DNA of 64,000 nt, taken from positions 1 through 64,000 of the forward strand of contig NZ_BAFR01000164.1 of assembly GCF_000308435.1 (NCBI RefSeq). The letters run 5' to 3'. This document shows, piece by piece, positions 10,458 to 20,000 of the stretch; positions within the stretch are counted from its first letter, which is position 1, and the number at the start of each line of letters is the position of its first letter. The stretch is from Nocardia araoensis NBRC 100135. GTDB taxonomy: Bacteria; Actinomycetota; Actinomycetes; Mycobacteriales; Mycobacteriaceae. The position numbers were made by a program, and so were the translations under genes. The notes beneath the pieces are model-generated. The model was not told where the DNA came from, searched no databases, and saw nothing but the letters and a program-made list of their open reading frames with translations.

Positions 10458-11204
10458 GTGACTCTCTCGCCCCCCGCCGACCAGTACTTCCTTTCCGGCA
10501 CGTTCAACTTCCGCGACACCGGCGGGCTGCGCACCGACGACGGCGCCAAAGTCCGCCCCGGTGTCCTGCTGCGCTCTGCGCAACTGAGCGGACTCGACGA
10601 CGCGGGCCACGTCGCGCTGCGCGAACTGGGCGTCAGCGCCGTGCACGACCTGCGCGGACAGCGCGAGATCGACCACATCGGCGCCGACCGGCTGCCCGCG
10701 GACGTCCGCCTGGCCATCACACCGTTCGACTCGCGGATGGCCGAGGCGCCGCCGCACGAGGCGAGCGCGCGGACCGCCTACACGCACATGCTCGAGGTCT
10801 ACCGCATGTTCCCGGCGCTCCCCGAGGCGCATACCGCCATCGCTTCCCTCGCCGAGTCCGTCCTACGTGGCGACGGCGCCGTGCTGGTGCACTGCGCGGC
10901 GGGCAAGGACCGCACGGGGTGGGCGGTCGCGACGCTGCTGCGCGCGGTCGGCGTCACCGAAGCCGACGTCCAGGCCGACTATCTGCTCAGCAACGGGGCC
11001 GTCCCCGCGCTGCGGGCCCTCATGACGACCAAGCTGCTCGGCGGCGAGGAGCTCTCCATCGACCTGCTCGGCGTGCGGGAGGAATACCTGGAGATCGCCA
11101 CCGCCTCGATGCACGAGTTGCACGGCGATCTGGACGGCTATCTCGCGGCGATCGGACTCACGCCCGATCTGCTCGGGCGGTTGCGCGAGCGAATGCTGGA
11201 GTGA
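10458..11204 (+). CDS. PtpB-like tyrosine/lipid phosphatase
   Basis: Protein tyrosine phosphatase of the Tyr_phosphatase3/MptpB group (248 residues). The P-loop is HCAAGKDRTG with catalytic C146, K150, D151 and R152; the K-D after the glycine is the mark of MptpB-type enzymes with dual protein and phosphoinositide activity. NFRDTGG near 17-23 is the conserved N-terminal motif. GTG at 10458 is used. M. tuberculosis PtpB is secreted and acts on host cells; no signal peptide is visible here and export cannot be judged. It is convergent with the ligase gene, with only 7 bases between the stops. Confidence 0.88.
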   Translation: MTLSPPADQYFLSGTFNFRDTGGLRTDDGAKVRPGVLLRSAQLSGLDDAGHVALRELGVSAVHDLRGQREIDHIGADRLPADVRLAITPFDSRMAEAPPHEASARTAYTHMLEVYRMFPALPEAHTAIASLAESVLRGDGAVLVHCAAGKDRTGWAVATLLRAVGVTEADVQADYLLSNGAVPALRALMTTKLLGGEELSIDLLGVREEYLEIATASMHELHGDLDGYLAAIGLTPDLLGRLRERMLE

Positions 11205-11211
11205 GACAACC

Positions 11212-12447
11212 TCACTCGACGGGCACCGCTTCCCTGCGCACCAAGCCGTCGGCGTCGATCGTCACCTGATCACCGGTGTGGAACCAGGTTCCGGTGAAGC
11301 GCGCCGCGGTCGTGGTCGGGTCGTCCCAGTAGCGCGGGGTGACATTGGGCCCGCGGCAGAGCAATTCGCCGTGTCCCGTAGTCGCCTGCGGACCCCACAG
11401 CGCCAATTCCGTTCCGCCGAACGGGAAACCGAGCACTGCGGCGCCATCGGACGAGTCCGCCCGCTCGGCGTCGTCCACCGCGAGACCGATGCCGCTGGTC
11501 TCGGTCGCGCCCCACACCGACCACTGCCTGGCGGCGGGGAACACGCCGCGCAGTCCGGCCGCGAGGTCGGCCGGAGAGGCGGCGCGGTGACCGGCTTTGC
11601 TGATCCGCGCGATGCCCTCGGTGCGCAGTCCGTCGGCGCGCAATTCCGCCAGCCGGGGCAGCAGGCCTGCGAAGATGCCCGGCGTCGCGGAGACCATGTC
11701 GATGCGCTCGGCGGTGATGGCTTCGGCCATGCCGCGGGTGTCGCGGGTGAGCACCACGGTGCCGCCGACGGCGAAGGTCGGCAACAGCTGATCCACACAG
11801 CCACCCGCGTGGGCCAACGGCAGCAGCACCAGGTTGCGCAGGCCGTCGGTCGGCAGGTCCAGCGCCGCGACCACCGAGCGCACGGCCGACAGCAGGTTCT
11901 CGTTGGTCAGCTCCACGCCCTTGGGCGTGCACGTCCCGCTCGTGTAGCACAGCAGCGCCAGATCGCCCAGCGCCGCGCCGTCATCGATGTAGGCCGCCCC
12001 GTCGGGCAGCTCGGTCTCGGCGTCCTTGTCGCCGAGCACGAAATCGGCACGACTGTCGGCGATCACGCGCTCGGCCACCGCTTCCGGGAGCCCGTCGTGC
12101 ACCAGCACCGGCACCGCGCCGCTGAGCAGGGCGCCGAGGAATGCCTGCACCCACCGCGCGCCGGAGGGCATGTGGACGGCGACCCGATCGCCGTAACCGA
12201 TCCCGTGCTCCTGCAAGCCGCCCGCGATCCGGGACGCGGAGTGCCACAGCTCCCGATAGGTCAGGCGCGGACCGCCGACCTCAACCACGGCTTCGCGGCT
12301 ACCGAAGGCGTGCACCTGCAGATCGAGTAGTTCGGTCAGCGCGGGTGTGAGGTTTCCGTAGCGCAGCACTCCGTCGGCGCCCCGGGCTAGCGGGTTGTCC
12401 CAGACGTGCGGGCCGGTGAGGGGATATTCGACGAGCAACTGCGACAT
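11212..12447 (-). CDS. AMP-binding acyl-CoA ligase-like protein lacking the C-terminal domain
   Basis: ANL-superfamily acyl-activating enzyme that would make acyl-adenylates for CoA transfer. It has 411 residues where relatives have about 500. The large N-terminal domain is recognisable (YTSGTCTPKGVELT near 167-180, LPLAHAGGC, WGATETSG, FHTGDQVTIDADG), but the protein stops just where the hinge and the C-terminal AMP-binding_C domain with the catalytic lysine should begin. The phosphate-binding loop is also one residue short compared with the usual TSGTTGxPKG. ATG 12447 follows GGAGGA. It is likely a half-reaction or non-catalytic protein, or a degenerating gene. The enoyl-CoA hydratase lies upstream in the same direction. 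Confidence 0.75.
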   Translation of the reverse strand: MSQLLVEYPLTGPHVWDNPLARGADGVLRYGNLTPALTELLDLQVHAFGSREAVVEVGGPRLTYRELWHSASRIAGGLQEHGIGYGDRVAVHMPSGARWVQAFLGALLSGAVPVLVHDGLPEAVAERVIADSRADFVLGDKDAETELPDGAAYIDDGAALGDLALLCYTSGTCTPKGVELTNENLLSAVRSVVAALDLPTDGLRNLVLLPLAHAGGCVDQLLPTFAVGGTVVLTRDTRGMAEAITAERIDMVSATPGIFAGLLPRLAELRADGLRTEGIARISKAGHRAASPADLAAGLRGVFPAARQWSVWGATETSGIGLAVDDAERADSSDGAAVLGFPFGGTELALWGPQATTGHGELLCRGPNVTPRYWDDPTTTAARFTGTWFHTGDQVTIDADGLVRREAVPVE

Positions 12448-12539
12448 TCGTCCTCCGCGTGCCTCGAGTTATCAGGCACTGCGACTATATGACGCATGTC
12501 ACAACTTCGCTGGAATAGGCGATGAACGTGTCCTAGCTG

Positions 12540-13334
12540 TCACCGCCCCGCGTAGCGCGCCTTCCCCGGCCCCTGCTCGAGGAAACTGCGCACACCGCCC
12601 CGCAGATCCTCGGTGTCGAACAGCACGCCGGACACCTCCGGCGTCACCGAATCCGCGTGTGCCACACCGCCGGAACGCCAGGCCTCGATGATCTGCTTGG
12701 TCGCCGCGTGCGCCTTCGTCGGCCCCTCGGCCAGCCGGTGGGTCAGCGCTCGCGCCGCGGCGTCGAGGTCCTCGTGCACGGCGTTGACCACGCCCCACTC
12801 GGCCATGGTCGCCGCGTCGTAGAGGTCGCCGGTCATCACGAACTCGCGGGCCCGTCCCGAGCCCGCGCGCTCGGCCAGGCGCTGCGGACCGCCCATCGAC
12901 GGAGTCAGCCCGACCACGATCTCCACCAGTCCGAACTTGGCCTTCGGCGCCGCGAGCAGGATGTCGCAGGCGAGCGCGATCTCGAAGGCGGCGGTCAGGG
13001 TCAACCCGTGCGCGGCGAACACCACGGGGCACGGCAGCGCCTCCAGCGGATGGATGATCTGCGCGAACAGGGTGCGCCACAACTCCGCGCCCTGCTCGGG
13101 GGTCAGGCCGTCGAAGACGTGCACGTCGACGCCGCCGGAGACCACTTTGCCCTCGGCGCGCAGCAGCACCGCGCGCGGCGGCCGCGCCGACAGCTCGGCG
13201 AGGTCCGCGATCAGCGCGTCCAGCATCGACCGGTCGAAGAGGTTCAGCGGCGGATGGGCGAGCGTGAGGACAGCCACCTCCGCTCCGCCGTCGGTGACTT
13301 CTCGTTCCAGGCGGGTGGCCTTCGTTTCACTCAT
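12540..13334 (-). CDS. Enoyl-CoA hydratase/isomerase family protein
   Basis: Crotonase-fold enzyme of 264 residues, expected to hydrate or isomerise an enoyl-CoA. Visible family features are VSGGVDVHVF (oxyanion segment), ALACDILLAAPKAKFGLVEI with the first catalytic Glu position, and GGPQRLAERAG with the second. The C-terminal ATKQIIEAWRSG segment is typical. ATG at 13334 (MSETKATRLE) is chosen over an upstream in-frame codon that would run into the divergent GST gene. It sits upstream of the truncated ligase on the same strand, suggesting shared acyl-CoA metabolism. The true substrate is unknown. Confidence 0.85.
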   Translation of the reverse strand: MSETKATRLEREVTDGGAEVAVLTLAHPPLNLFDRSMLDALIADLAELSARPPRAVLLRAEGKVVSGGVDVHVFDGLTPEQGAELWRTLFAQIIHPLEALPCPVVFAAHGLTLTAAFEIALACDILLAAPKAKFGLVEIVVGLTPSMGGPQRLAERAGSGRAREFVMTGDLYDAATMAEWGVVNAVHEDLDAAARALTHRLAEGPTKAHAATKQIIEAWRSGGVAHADSVTPEVSGVLFDTEDLRGGVRSFLEQGPGKARYAGR

Positions 13335-13372
13335 CCGGTCAGCGTACGAGGTCGATCTGCAAGACTGTCGAT

Positions 13373-14398
13373 GTGACCAAGTCGGCCAGCGCAAGCGGTT
13401 CCTACGTCGAGCCCGGCGAGTTCAAGCGGGACACGAACTACATCACCACCCGGATCACGGCCGACGGCCGCGACGGTTATCCGGTCGAGCCGGGGCGCTA
13501 CCGGCTCGTCGCGGCACGGGCCTGCCCGTGGGCCAATCGCACGCTGATCGTGCGCCGTCTGCTCGGGCTGGAGCCGGTGCTCTCGCTGGGCCTGTGCGGA
13601 CCCACGCACGACAAGCTGAGCTGGACCTTCGATCTGGATCCCGGCGGTGTCGACCCGGTGCTCGGCATCCCGCGGCTGCGCGACGCCTACCTGGCCAGGT
13701 TCCCGGACTACCCGCGCGGCATCACGGTGCCCGCCGTGGTGGACGTGCCCACCGGCCAGGTCGTCACCAACGACTACGCGCAGATCACGCTCGACTTCTC
13801 CACCGAGTGGACGGAGTACCACCGGCCCGGCGCGCCCCAGCTGTACCCGGAGCCCCTGCGCGCGGAGATCGACGAGGTGAACCTCGCGGTGTTCCGCGAC
13901 GTCAACAACGGCGTCTACCGCTGCGGGTTCGCCGGGGCGCAGGACGCCTACGACGCCGCCTACGACCGGCTCTTCGCCCGGCTGGACTGGCTCTCCGAAC
14001 GCCTTGCCGCACAACGGTATCTGGTCGGCGACACGATCACCGAGGCCGACGTGCGACTGTTCACCACGCTGGCCCGCTTCGACGCGGTCTACCACGGGCA
14101 CTTCAAGTGCAACCGGTCCAAGCTCGACGAGATGCCGGTGCTGTGGGCGTACGCGCGCGACCTGTTCCAGACCCCCGGCTTCGGCGACACGATCGACTTC
14201 GAGCAGATCAAGAAGCATTACTACGTCGTGCACCGGGACATCAACCCGACCGGCATAGTCCCCAAGGGCCCCGATCTGGCGAACTGGCTGACCCCGCACG
14301 GCCGAGAGGCCCTGGGCGGCAGACCGTTCGGCGACGGAACCCCGCCGCCCCCTCCGCCATCGGACGAACGCGTGCCCGCGATCCACACTTCCGTTTGA
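13373..14398 (+). CDS. Xi-class glutathione S-transferase-like protein (glutathionyl-hydroquinone reductase type)
   Basis: 341-residue member of the YqjG/EcpR-like GST family, which reduces thiol conjugates of hydroquinones. The catalytic Cys is C51 in ARACPWANR; the TVPAVVDVPTGQVVTND segment (cis-Pro and thiol-binding site), the WTEYHRPGAPQLYP insert and YLVGDTITEADVRLF are family marks. Actinobacteria of this type usually make mycothiol rather than glutathione, so mycothiol is the likely co-substrate (inference). GTG at 13373 is used, divergent from the hydratase by 38 bases. The C-terminal 40 residues are Pro-rich and probably disordered. Confidence 0.85.
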   Translation: MTKSASASGSYVEPGEFKRDTNYITTRITADGRDGYPVEPGRYRLVAARACPWANRTLIVRRLLGLEPVLSLGLCGPTHDKLSWTFDLDPGGVDPVLGIPRLRDAYLARFPDYPRGITVPAVVDVPTGQVVTNDYAQITLDFSTEWTEYHRPGAPQLYPEPLRAEIDEVNLAVFRDVNNGVYRCGFAGAQDAYDAAYDRLFARLDWLSERLAAQRYLVGDTITEADVRLFTTLARFDAVYHGHFKCNRSKLDEMPVLWAYARDLFQTPGFGDTIDFEQIKKHYYVVHRDINPTGIVPKGPDLANWLTPHGREALGGRPFGDGTPPPPPPSDERVPAIHTSV

Positions 14399-14536
14399 GG
14401 GCACACCCGTCCGGGTCGCAAGCGAGGCAGCCGCCGGTGGAACCGATGCGGCTGGGTACTTCGTTGTCATGACGAGCTGACGGCAACCGGTGCCATACAG
14501 TTCTACCCAGCAGACCGGAAGAGGAGGATGCCGCCG

Positions 14537-15268
14537 ATGCTCAAAGGCGCGTTCGAGAAGACGGTGGTCGAACTGCTCGACACCGGGTCCCGCCTGCAGG
14601 CCCCCGCGGTCGCCAAGTACGTGGACCGTATTCGCCGCTCCCACCCCGACGAGAGCCCCGCACAGATCATCGACCGGCTGGAGAAGCAGTACCTGCTCGC
14701 GGTGACCGGCAGCGGCGGCGCGGTCGGCGCGACCGCGGCCCTACCCGGCGTCGGCACGGTCGCGGCCATCGCCGCGGTGAGCGCGGAGACCACCTTCTTC
14801 ATGGAGGCGTCGGCGGTGTTCACGCTCGCGGTTGCCGCGGTGCACGGCATCACACCGGAAGACAAGGAGCAGCGCAGGGCCCTCGTACTGGCGGTCGTGC
14901 TCGGCGAGAGCGGTATGGAGATCGTCCAGAAGAGCGTCGGCACGTCGGCGAAGAACTGGGGCACGGCCTTCGCCAATCGCATCCCCGGACTGTCGAGCAT
15001 GAACGACTCGCTGCTGAAGCGGTTCATCGTCCGGTTCATCACCAAGCGCGCCGCGCTGATGGCGGGCAAGGTGCTGCCCGCCGGCATCGGCGCGGTGATC
15101 GGCGGCGCGGGTAACCGCGCCCTGGGCAAGGCCACGATCACCAACGCGCGCAAGGCATTCGGGCCTCCGCCCGCCACGTGGCCGGTCGACCGGCACCTGG
15201 TCGTCGAGGCCGATCCGCTCACCGCGATCGACCCGGCCAAGCCACGACCTCCGGCCACTCCGCGATGA
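14537..15268 (+). CDS. EcsC-like membrane-associated protein of unknown function
   Basis: 243 residues, mainly hydrophobic Ala/Gly/Val helices: GSGGAVGATAALPGVGTVAA near 53-72 and MAGKVLPAGIGAVIGGAGN near 175-195, with a basic helix KRFIVRFITKRA before the latter. The pattern resembles EcsC-family proteins, but the match is weak. The good AGGAGG at 14522-14527 points to ATG 14537 (9-base spacing); ATG 14528 directly abuts it. The stop overlaps the start of the ABC ATPase gene (ATGA), so it is the first gene of a three-gene operon and may be an accessory part of that transporter. Confidence 0.6.
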   Translation: MLKGAFEKTVVELLDTGSRLQAPAVAKYVDRIRRSHPDESPAQIIDRLEKQYLLAVTGSGGAVGATAALPGVGTVAAIAAVSAETTFFMEASAVFTLAVAAVHGITPEDKEQRRALVLAVVLGESGMEIVQKSVGTSAKNWGTAFANRIPGLSSMNDSLLKRFIVRFITKRAALMAGKVLPAGIGAVIGGAGNRALGKATITNARKAFGPPPATWPVDRHLVVEADPLTAIDPAKPRPPATPR

Positions 15269-16254
15269 GCGGGACGCGACCGATCGCGTTCGCGGTCCGG
15301 GGACTGACGAAGCAGTACGAGCTGGCGACCGCCGTGACGGACGTCAGCTTCACCGTGCCCTCCGGCACCGTCGCCGCACTGGTCGGTCCGCGCGGCGCGG
15401 GCAAGACCACCATCCTGCGGGTGCTGCTCGGGCTGTTGACCCCGACCTCGGGGACGGCGTCCGTCGGCGGGCCCGGTTCCAGGCCGGACGGCGCGGGCTC
15501 CGCGAGCGTGATCGGCGGCGTCCTCGCGCCGCGCGGACTGCATCCGGCCCGGACCGCGCGCGAACACCTGTGGATCTACGCCGCCGCGGCGAACGTCGTC
15601 GACAGCCGGGTGAGCGAAGTGCTGGAGCTGGTCGGCCTGGACGAGCACGCCGGAACGAAGATCGGCGTCCTGTCGACCGGGCAGCAGACCAGGCTGGCCC
15701 TGGCCACCGCGCTGCTCGGCAATCCCCCGCTGCTGGTACTGGACGACCCGATGGACGGACTCGACCCCGCCGAACGCGGCTGGCTGCAGGACTTCCTGCG
15801 CAAGCACAGCCGTCGCGGCGGCACAGTCCTGCTGACCAGTGAAAGCCTCGGCGCCGTGCTGCCCGCCGCGGACCAACTGGTCGTGCTGAGCGAGGGCGCG
15901 GTGGTGTATCAAGGCACCCCGGCGCGCTTGCGGCGCGGGCATCCGGACCGGCTGGTAGTCGCCGCGTCCACGCCCATCGCATTGGCCACCGTGCTCGCGG
16001 CACAAGGATTCACGGACGCGGTGATCCGGCCGGACGGCCGCCTCGCCGTCGCCGAAGCGAGCGAGGCACAGATCAGGACGGCGGCCACGGCGGCGCAGGT
16101 GCGCATCGATAGCATCGTGCCCGATCCGATCCATCCCGACCGCGTGCTCGCGTCGCTGACCAAATCCACCGCCGCGCCCGCACCGCACTACCCGGGCCTC
16201 TCCGCGCCCGTCGCCCAGCCACCTTCGCCGACGCCCTACGGAATCCCACGATGA
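15265..16254 (+). CDS. ABC transporter ATP-binding protein (ABC-2 type)
   Basis: 329-residue ATPase of an ABC-2/NodI-DrrA-like exporter. Walker A is GPRGAGKTT (near 43-51), the signature is LSTGQQTRLALA rather than LSGGQ, Walker B is LLVLDDPMDGLDP with Asp in place of the usual catalytic Glu after Walker B, and the H-loop histidine position reads TSESLG. The C-terminal 110 residues form a DrrA-like regulatory extension ending in a Pro-rich tail. The Asp and missing His suggest weak or partner-dependent ATP hydrolysis. It is coupled by ATGA overlaps to the gene before (15265) and after (16251). Confidence 0.85.
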   Translation: MSGTRPIAFAVRGLTKQYELATAVTDVSFTVPSGTVAALVGPRGAGKTTILRVLLGLLTPTSGTASVGGPGSRPDGAGSASVIGGVLAPRGLHPARTAREHLWIYAAAANVVDSRVSEVLELVGLDEHAGTKIGVLSTGQQTRLALATALLGNPPLLVLDDPMDGLDPAERGWLQDFLRKHSRRGGTVLLTSESLGAVLPAADQLVVLSEGAVVYQGTPARLRRGHPDRLVVAASTPIALATVLAAQGFTDAVIRPDGRLAVAEASEAQIRTAATAAQVRIDSIVPDPIHPDRVLASLTKSTAAPAPHYPGLSAPVAQPPSPTPYGIPR

Positions 16255-17033
16255 TCGCCATCCTGCCCGCGGACCTGGTGCCGAACGTCAACTCCGAGGT
16301 GCGCAAGGTCGTCACCGTGCCGCGCGGGCGGGCGCTCGCCGCCGCGCCGCTCGTCGTGGCGCTGCTGGCCGGTGTCGCGTCGGCGAGCCTGGCCGGGCCG
16401 CCGGATCCGCGCGGGCAACCCGCCACCGGCGCGGCGACGATCGGGCTCTACGTCGGCCTCGCTTTCGTCGTGCTGGCTGCGGCGGTCTTCGGCGCGGTGG
16501 CCACCGGCGCGGAGTACCAGTACCGCAGCATGGCCGTGACCACGCTGTTCTCTCCCGACCGCGACCGGCTCGCCGCCGCGAAGTTCCTCGTCATCGGAGG
16601 CTGCGCGCTGGCGGCGGCGGTGGCCGTGGAACTGGTCTCGGTCGGTGCGCTGTTCGGCGTCGGCCACGACAAGATCGCGGTCGGCGGGGAGTTCTTCGCG
16701 GTGCTCGGCGGCGGGCTGCTCGCCGCGGTCTGCTGGTCGCTGATCGGCGCGAGCGCGGGCATCCTGCTGCGGTCCTCGACCAGGGCGGTGGCGCTGGTGC
16801 TCGGCTGGAGTGTGATCGCCGAGCCCTTGATCTGGCTGATCGCGCGCGGTCTCGGCATCGCGGGCGTGGTCACCCTGCTGCCCGTCTCCGCCACCGTCGG
16901 CACCGTGGCGGTCGGCTCCTATCCCGACAGCGACTTCCTCGCTCCCACCCCGGCCGCCGTGGTGGTCCTGCTGCTGTGGACCATCGGTCTGGGCGCCGCC
17001 GGTTGGTGGCAGCTGCGCACCCGCGACCTGTGA
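16251..17033 (+). CDS. ABC-2 type transporter permease
   Basis: 260-residue integral membrane protein with about six hydrophobic segments: near 30-47, 66-88, 115-140, 155-180, 185-215 and 235-252. It has the ABC-2 layout with a cytoplasmic stretch EYQYRSMAVTTLFSPDRDRLAAAKF after helix 2, which usually touches the ATPase. It overlaps the ATPase gene by four bases and is the last gene of the operon that begins with the EcsC-like protein. The transported substrate is not evident; drugs, lipids or peptides are all possible. Confidence 0.82.
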   Translation: MIAILPADLVPNVNSEVRKVVTVPRGRALAAAPLVVALLAGVASASLAGPPDPRGQPATGAATIGLYVGLAFVVLAAAVFGAVATGAEYQYRSMAVTTLFSPDRDRLAAAKFLVIGGCALAAAVAVELVSVGALFGVGHDKIAVGGEFFAVLGGGLLAAVCWSLIGASAGILLRSSTRAVALVLGWSVIAEPLIWLIARGLGIAGVVTLLPVSATVGTVAVGSYPDSDFLAPTPAAVVVLLLWTIGLGAAGWWQLRTRDL

Positions 17034-17084
17034 CCTGAGCGTCCGCCGGGAACAACGGCTTGTCGGCCGGTGTCGGTACCGTCG

Positions 17085-20000
17085 ATGACGAACACGGTAC
17101 GACGAAGGGGACGGGCGAACGACGTGGACGGGGGATGCAGTCCGGGCTGGATACGCAGGCTGTGGGCCGAATGCCTGCCGCACCGCGCGGTGCTGGGCGG
17201 CCTCGCCGCTGCGGTGCTCGGCGGTGCGATCGTCGAGACCGCGGGTCCGCTGCTGACCAAACGGGCCGTCGACGCGGCCGGGGTCGGTGACACGGCGGTG
17301 ATCAGCGTTGTCGCCGGGTTGATCCTGGTACTGGCCGTGAGCCGGTCCGGGGCCGGATTCGGGCGGCGCTGGCTGGCCGGGCGGCTCTCCCTCGACGTGC
17401 AGCACGCGCTGCGGGTCCAGCTGCTCGGCGCGCTACAGCGGCTCGACGGCGTCGGGCAGGACACCCTGCGCACCGGGCAAGTGGTGTCGCGATCGATCAC
17501 CGATCTGCAACTCGTCCAAGGCCTGCTGGCCATGGTGCCGCTGTCGGGCATGGCGCTGCTGGAATTCGGGCTCGCCGCCGCGGTCATGATCTGGCTCTCC
17601 CCGCCGCTGGCCGCCGTCGCGTTGCTGGTGGTGCCCGTGATCGGTGTGGTGGTCTACCGCATGCGGCCGCGCCTGCACGCGGCGACCTGGTCCGCCCAGC
17701 AGCGCGCCGCCGATCTCGCCCAGCACGTCGAAGAGACGGTCACCGGGGTGCGGGTGGTCAAGGGCTTCGGTCAGGAAGCGCGGATGGTCGATCTGCTGGA
17801 GCGGCACGGTCGGAAGCTGTTCGCCGAGCGCATGCGCGCCGCGCGGATCGACGCGGGCTTCGCGCCGACCGTCGCGGCGATTCCCCAGCTCGGGATGGTC
17901 GCGGTCATCGCGCTCGGCGGACTGCTCGCGCTGCACGGCAGCATCGGCATCGGCACCTTCGTCGCGTTCGCCGCCTACGTCGCCGTCATGACCGGCACCG
18001 CGCGCATCCTCTCCTCCGTGATCGTCATGGCGCAGCTGACCAGGGCCGCGGCCGAGCGAGTTTTCCAAGTCATCGACACCGCGCCGGTCATCGCCGATCC
18101 CGAGCGCCCGGTCGAGTTGCCGGACGGCCCGCTCGGCATCGAGATCGACGCGCTGAGCTTCGGCTTCGATCCCGATCGGCCGGTGCTGCGCGAGCTGGAC
18201 CTGCGCGTACGACCCGGCGAGACGGTGGCGGTCATCGGCCCGGCGGGCTCGGGCAAGTCCACGCTGGCCCTGCTGCTGCCACGGTTCTACGCGCCGGACG
18301 CGGGCCGCATCCGGCTGTTCACCGACGCCACCGGGCCGCACGCGGGGGCGGTCGACGCCGCGACTTCGCGCGCCGGGACCCGTGGCGCCGTCGACATCGC
18401 CGACGTGCGCGCCGCCGACCTGCGCGCCGCCATCGGCGTCGTCTTCGACGATCCGTTCCTGTTCTCCGACACCATCGCGGCCAATATCGCGCTCGGGCGA
18501 CCTGATGCCACCGACGAGGAGATCAGGCAGGCGGCCGTCCAAGCCGCGGCGGACGAATTCATCGCCGAACTGCCCGACGGCTACGACACGGTGGTCGGCG
18601 AGCGCGGCCTCACCCTCTCCGGCGGCCAACGCCAGCGGATCGCGCTGGCCAGGACACTGCTGGCGCGTCCGCGCATCCTCGTGCTCGACGACGCCACCTC
18701 CGCGGTGGACGCGGTGACCGAGGCCGCGATCTTCGACGCGCTGCCCGATCGGGGCGGACGGACCACGCTGATCCTCGCGCACCGGGAGTCGACGCTCGCC
18801 CACGCCGATCGCGTGATCCGCCTGCCCGCGCCCGCCGGGCACCCCGTTCCCGAGCCGGACGCGACCTCGGCCCCGGACAGGCGAGTCGGCGACGGTGGCA
18901 GGCGCTTCGGCGCGGCGGCGGCCGACATCAGCGAGACGCCCGAGCTGCGCCGGACCATCGCGCAACTGCCGCCCGCCACCGAGCAGCCGGGCATGGATTC
19001 CGAACGCATCCGCGAGCCGGATCCGCAGTTCCGGCTCGCACGCCTGCTGCGCCCCGTCCGCGGGCTGGTGCTCACCGTGATGGCGCTGCTGGCCGCGGAC
19101 GCGGTGATCGCCATCGCGTTCCCGCCGCTGGTGCGCTACGCGATCGACGGCGGCGTGCTCGGCGACGACGGCGCGGCGCTGGTCCGCGCGACGGTGCTCG
19201 GCGCGGTCCTGGCCGCGGCGGGATTGGCGGTCGGCGCGGCCACCACGTTGCTCACCGCGCGCACCGGGGAACGGGTGCTGTTCGCCCTGCGGGTGCGCAG
19301 CTTCGCACACCTGCAACGGCTCGGTCTGGACTACTACGAACGCGAGCTGTCCGGGCGGATCATGACGCGGATGACCACCGACGTCGACGCGCTGTCGACC
19401 TTCCTGCAGACCGGCGTCGCCACCAGCTTGGTCGGGCTGCTGACGCTGGTCGGCATCACGGTCGCGCTGCTGGTCATCGATGTGTCGCTGGCTCTGGTCG
19501 TGCTGGCGACGGTGCCCGCCCTCGCGATCGCGACGGTGCTGTTCCGGCGGGTCTCCTCCGCCGCCTACACCGTGTCGCGGGAGCACGTGTCGGCGGTCAA
19601 CGCCGACTTCCAGGAGAACGTCACGGGCTTGCGCGCGGTGCAGGCGAACCGGCACGAGCCGCGCGCCGCCCGCCGCTTCGCCGAGTACTCGCAGCGCTAC
19701 CGCAACAGCCGGTTGCGAGCGCAGCGGGCCATCGCGCTGTACTTCGCGTTCGTCGTCGGATGGGCGGACGTGGCGTTGGCTGCGGTGGTGTTCTTCGGCG
19801 CGCGTGAGGTCGCCACCGGCGCGACCAGCGCGGGCACCCTGGTCGCCTTCGTGCTGTATCTCGAGCTGCTGTTCGTGCCGATCCTGCAGTTGTCCCAGGT
19901 CTTCGACAATTACCAGCAGGCCAGGGTGGGGTTGCGCCGGATCGGCGACCTGCTGCGCACCCCCTCCTCGATCGCCGCCGACCCGGCCGCCCCGGTGCCC

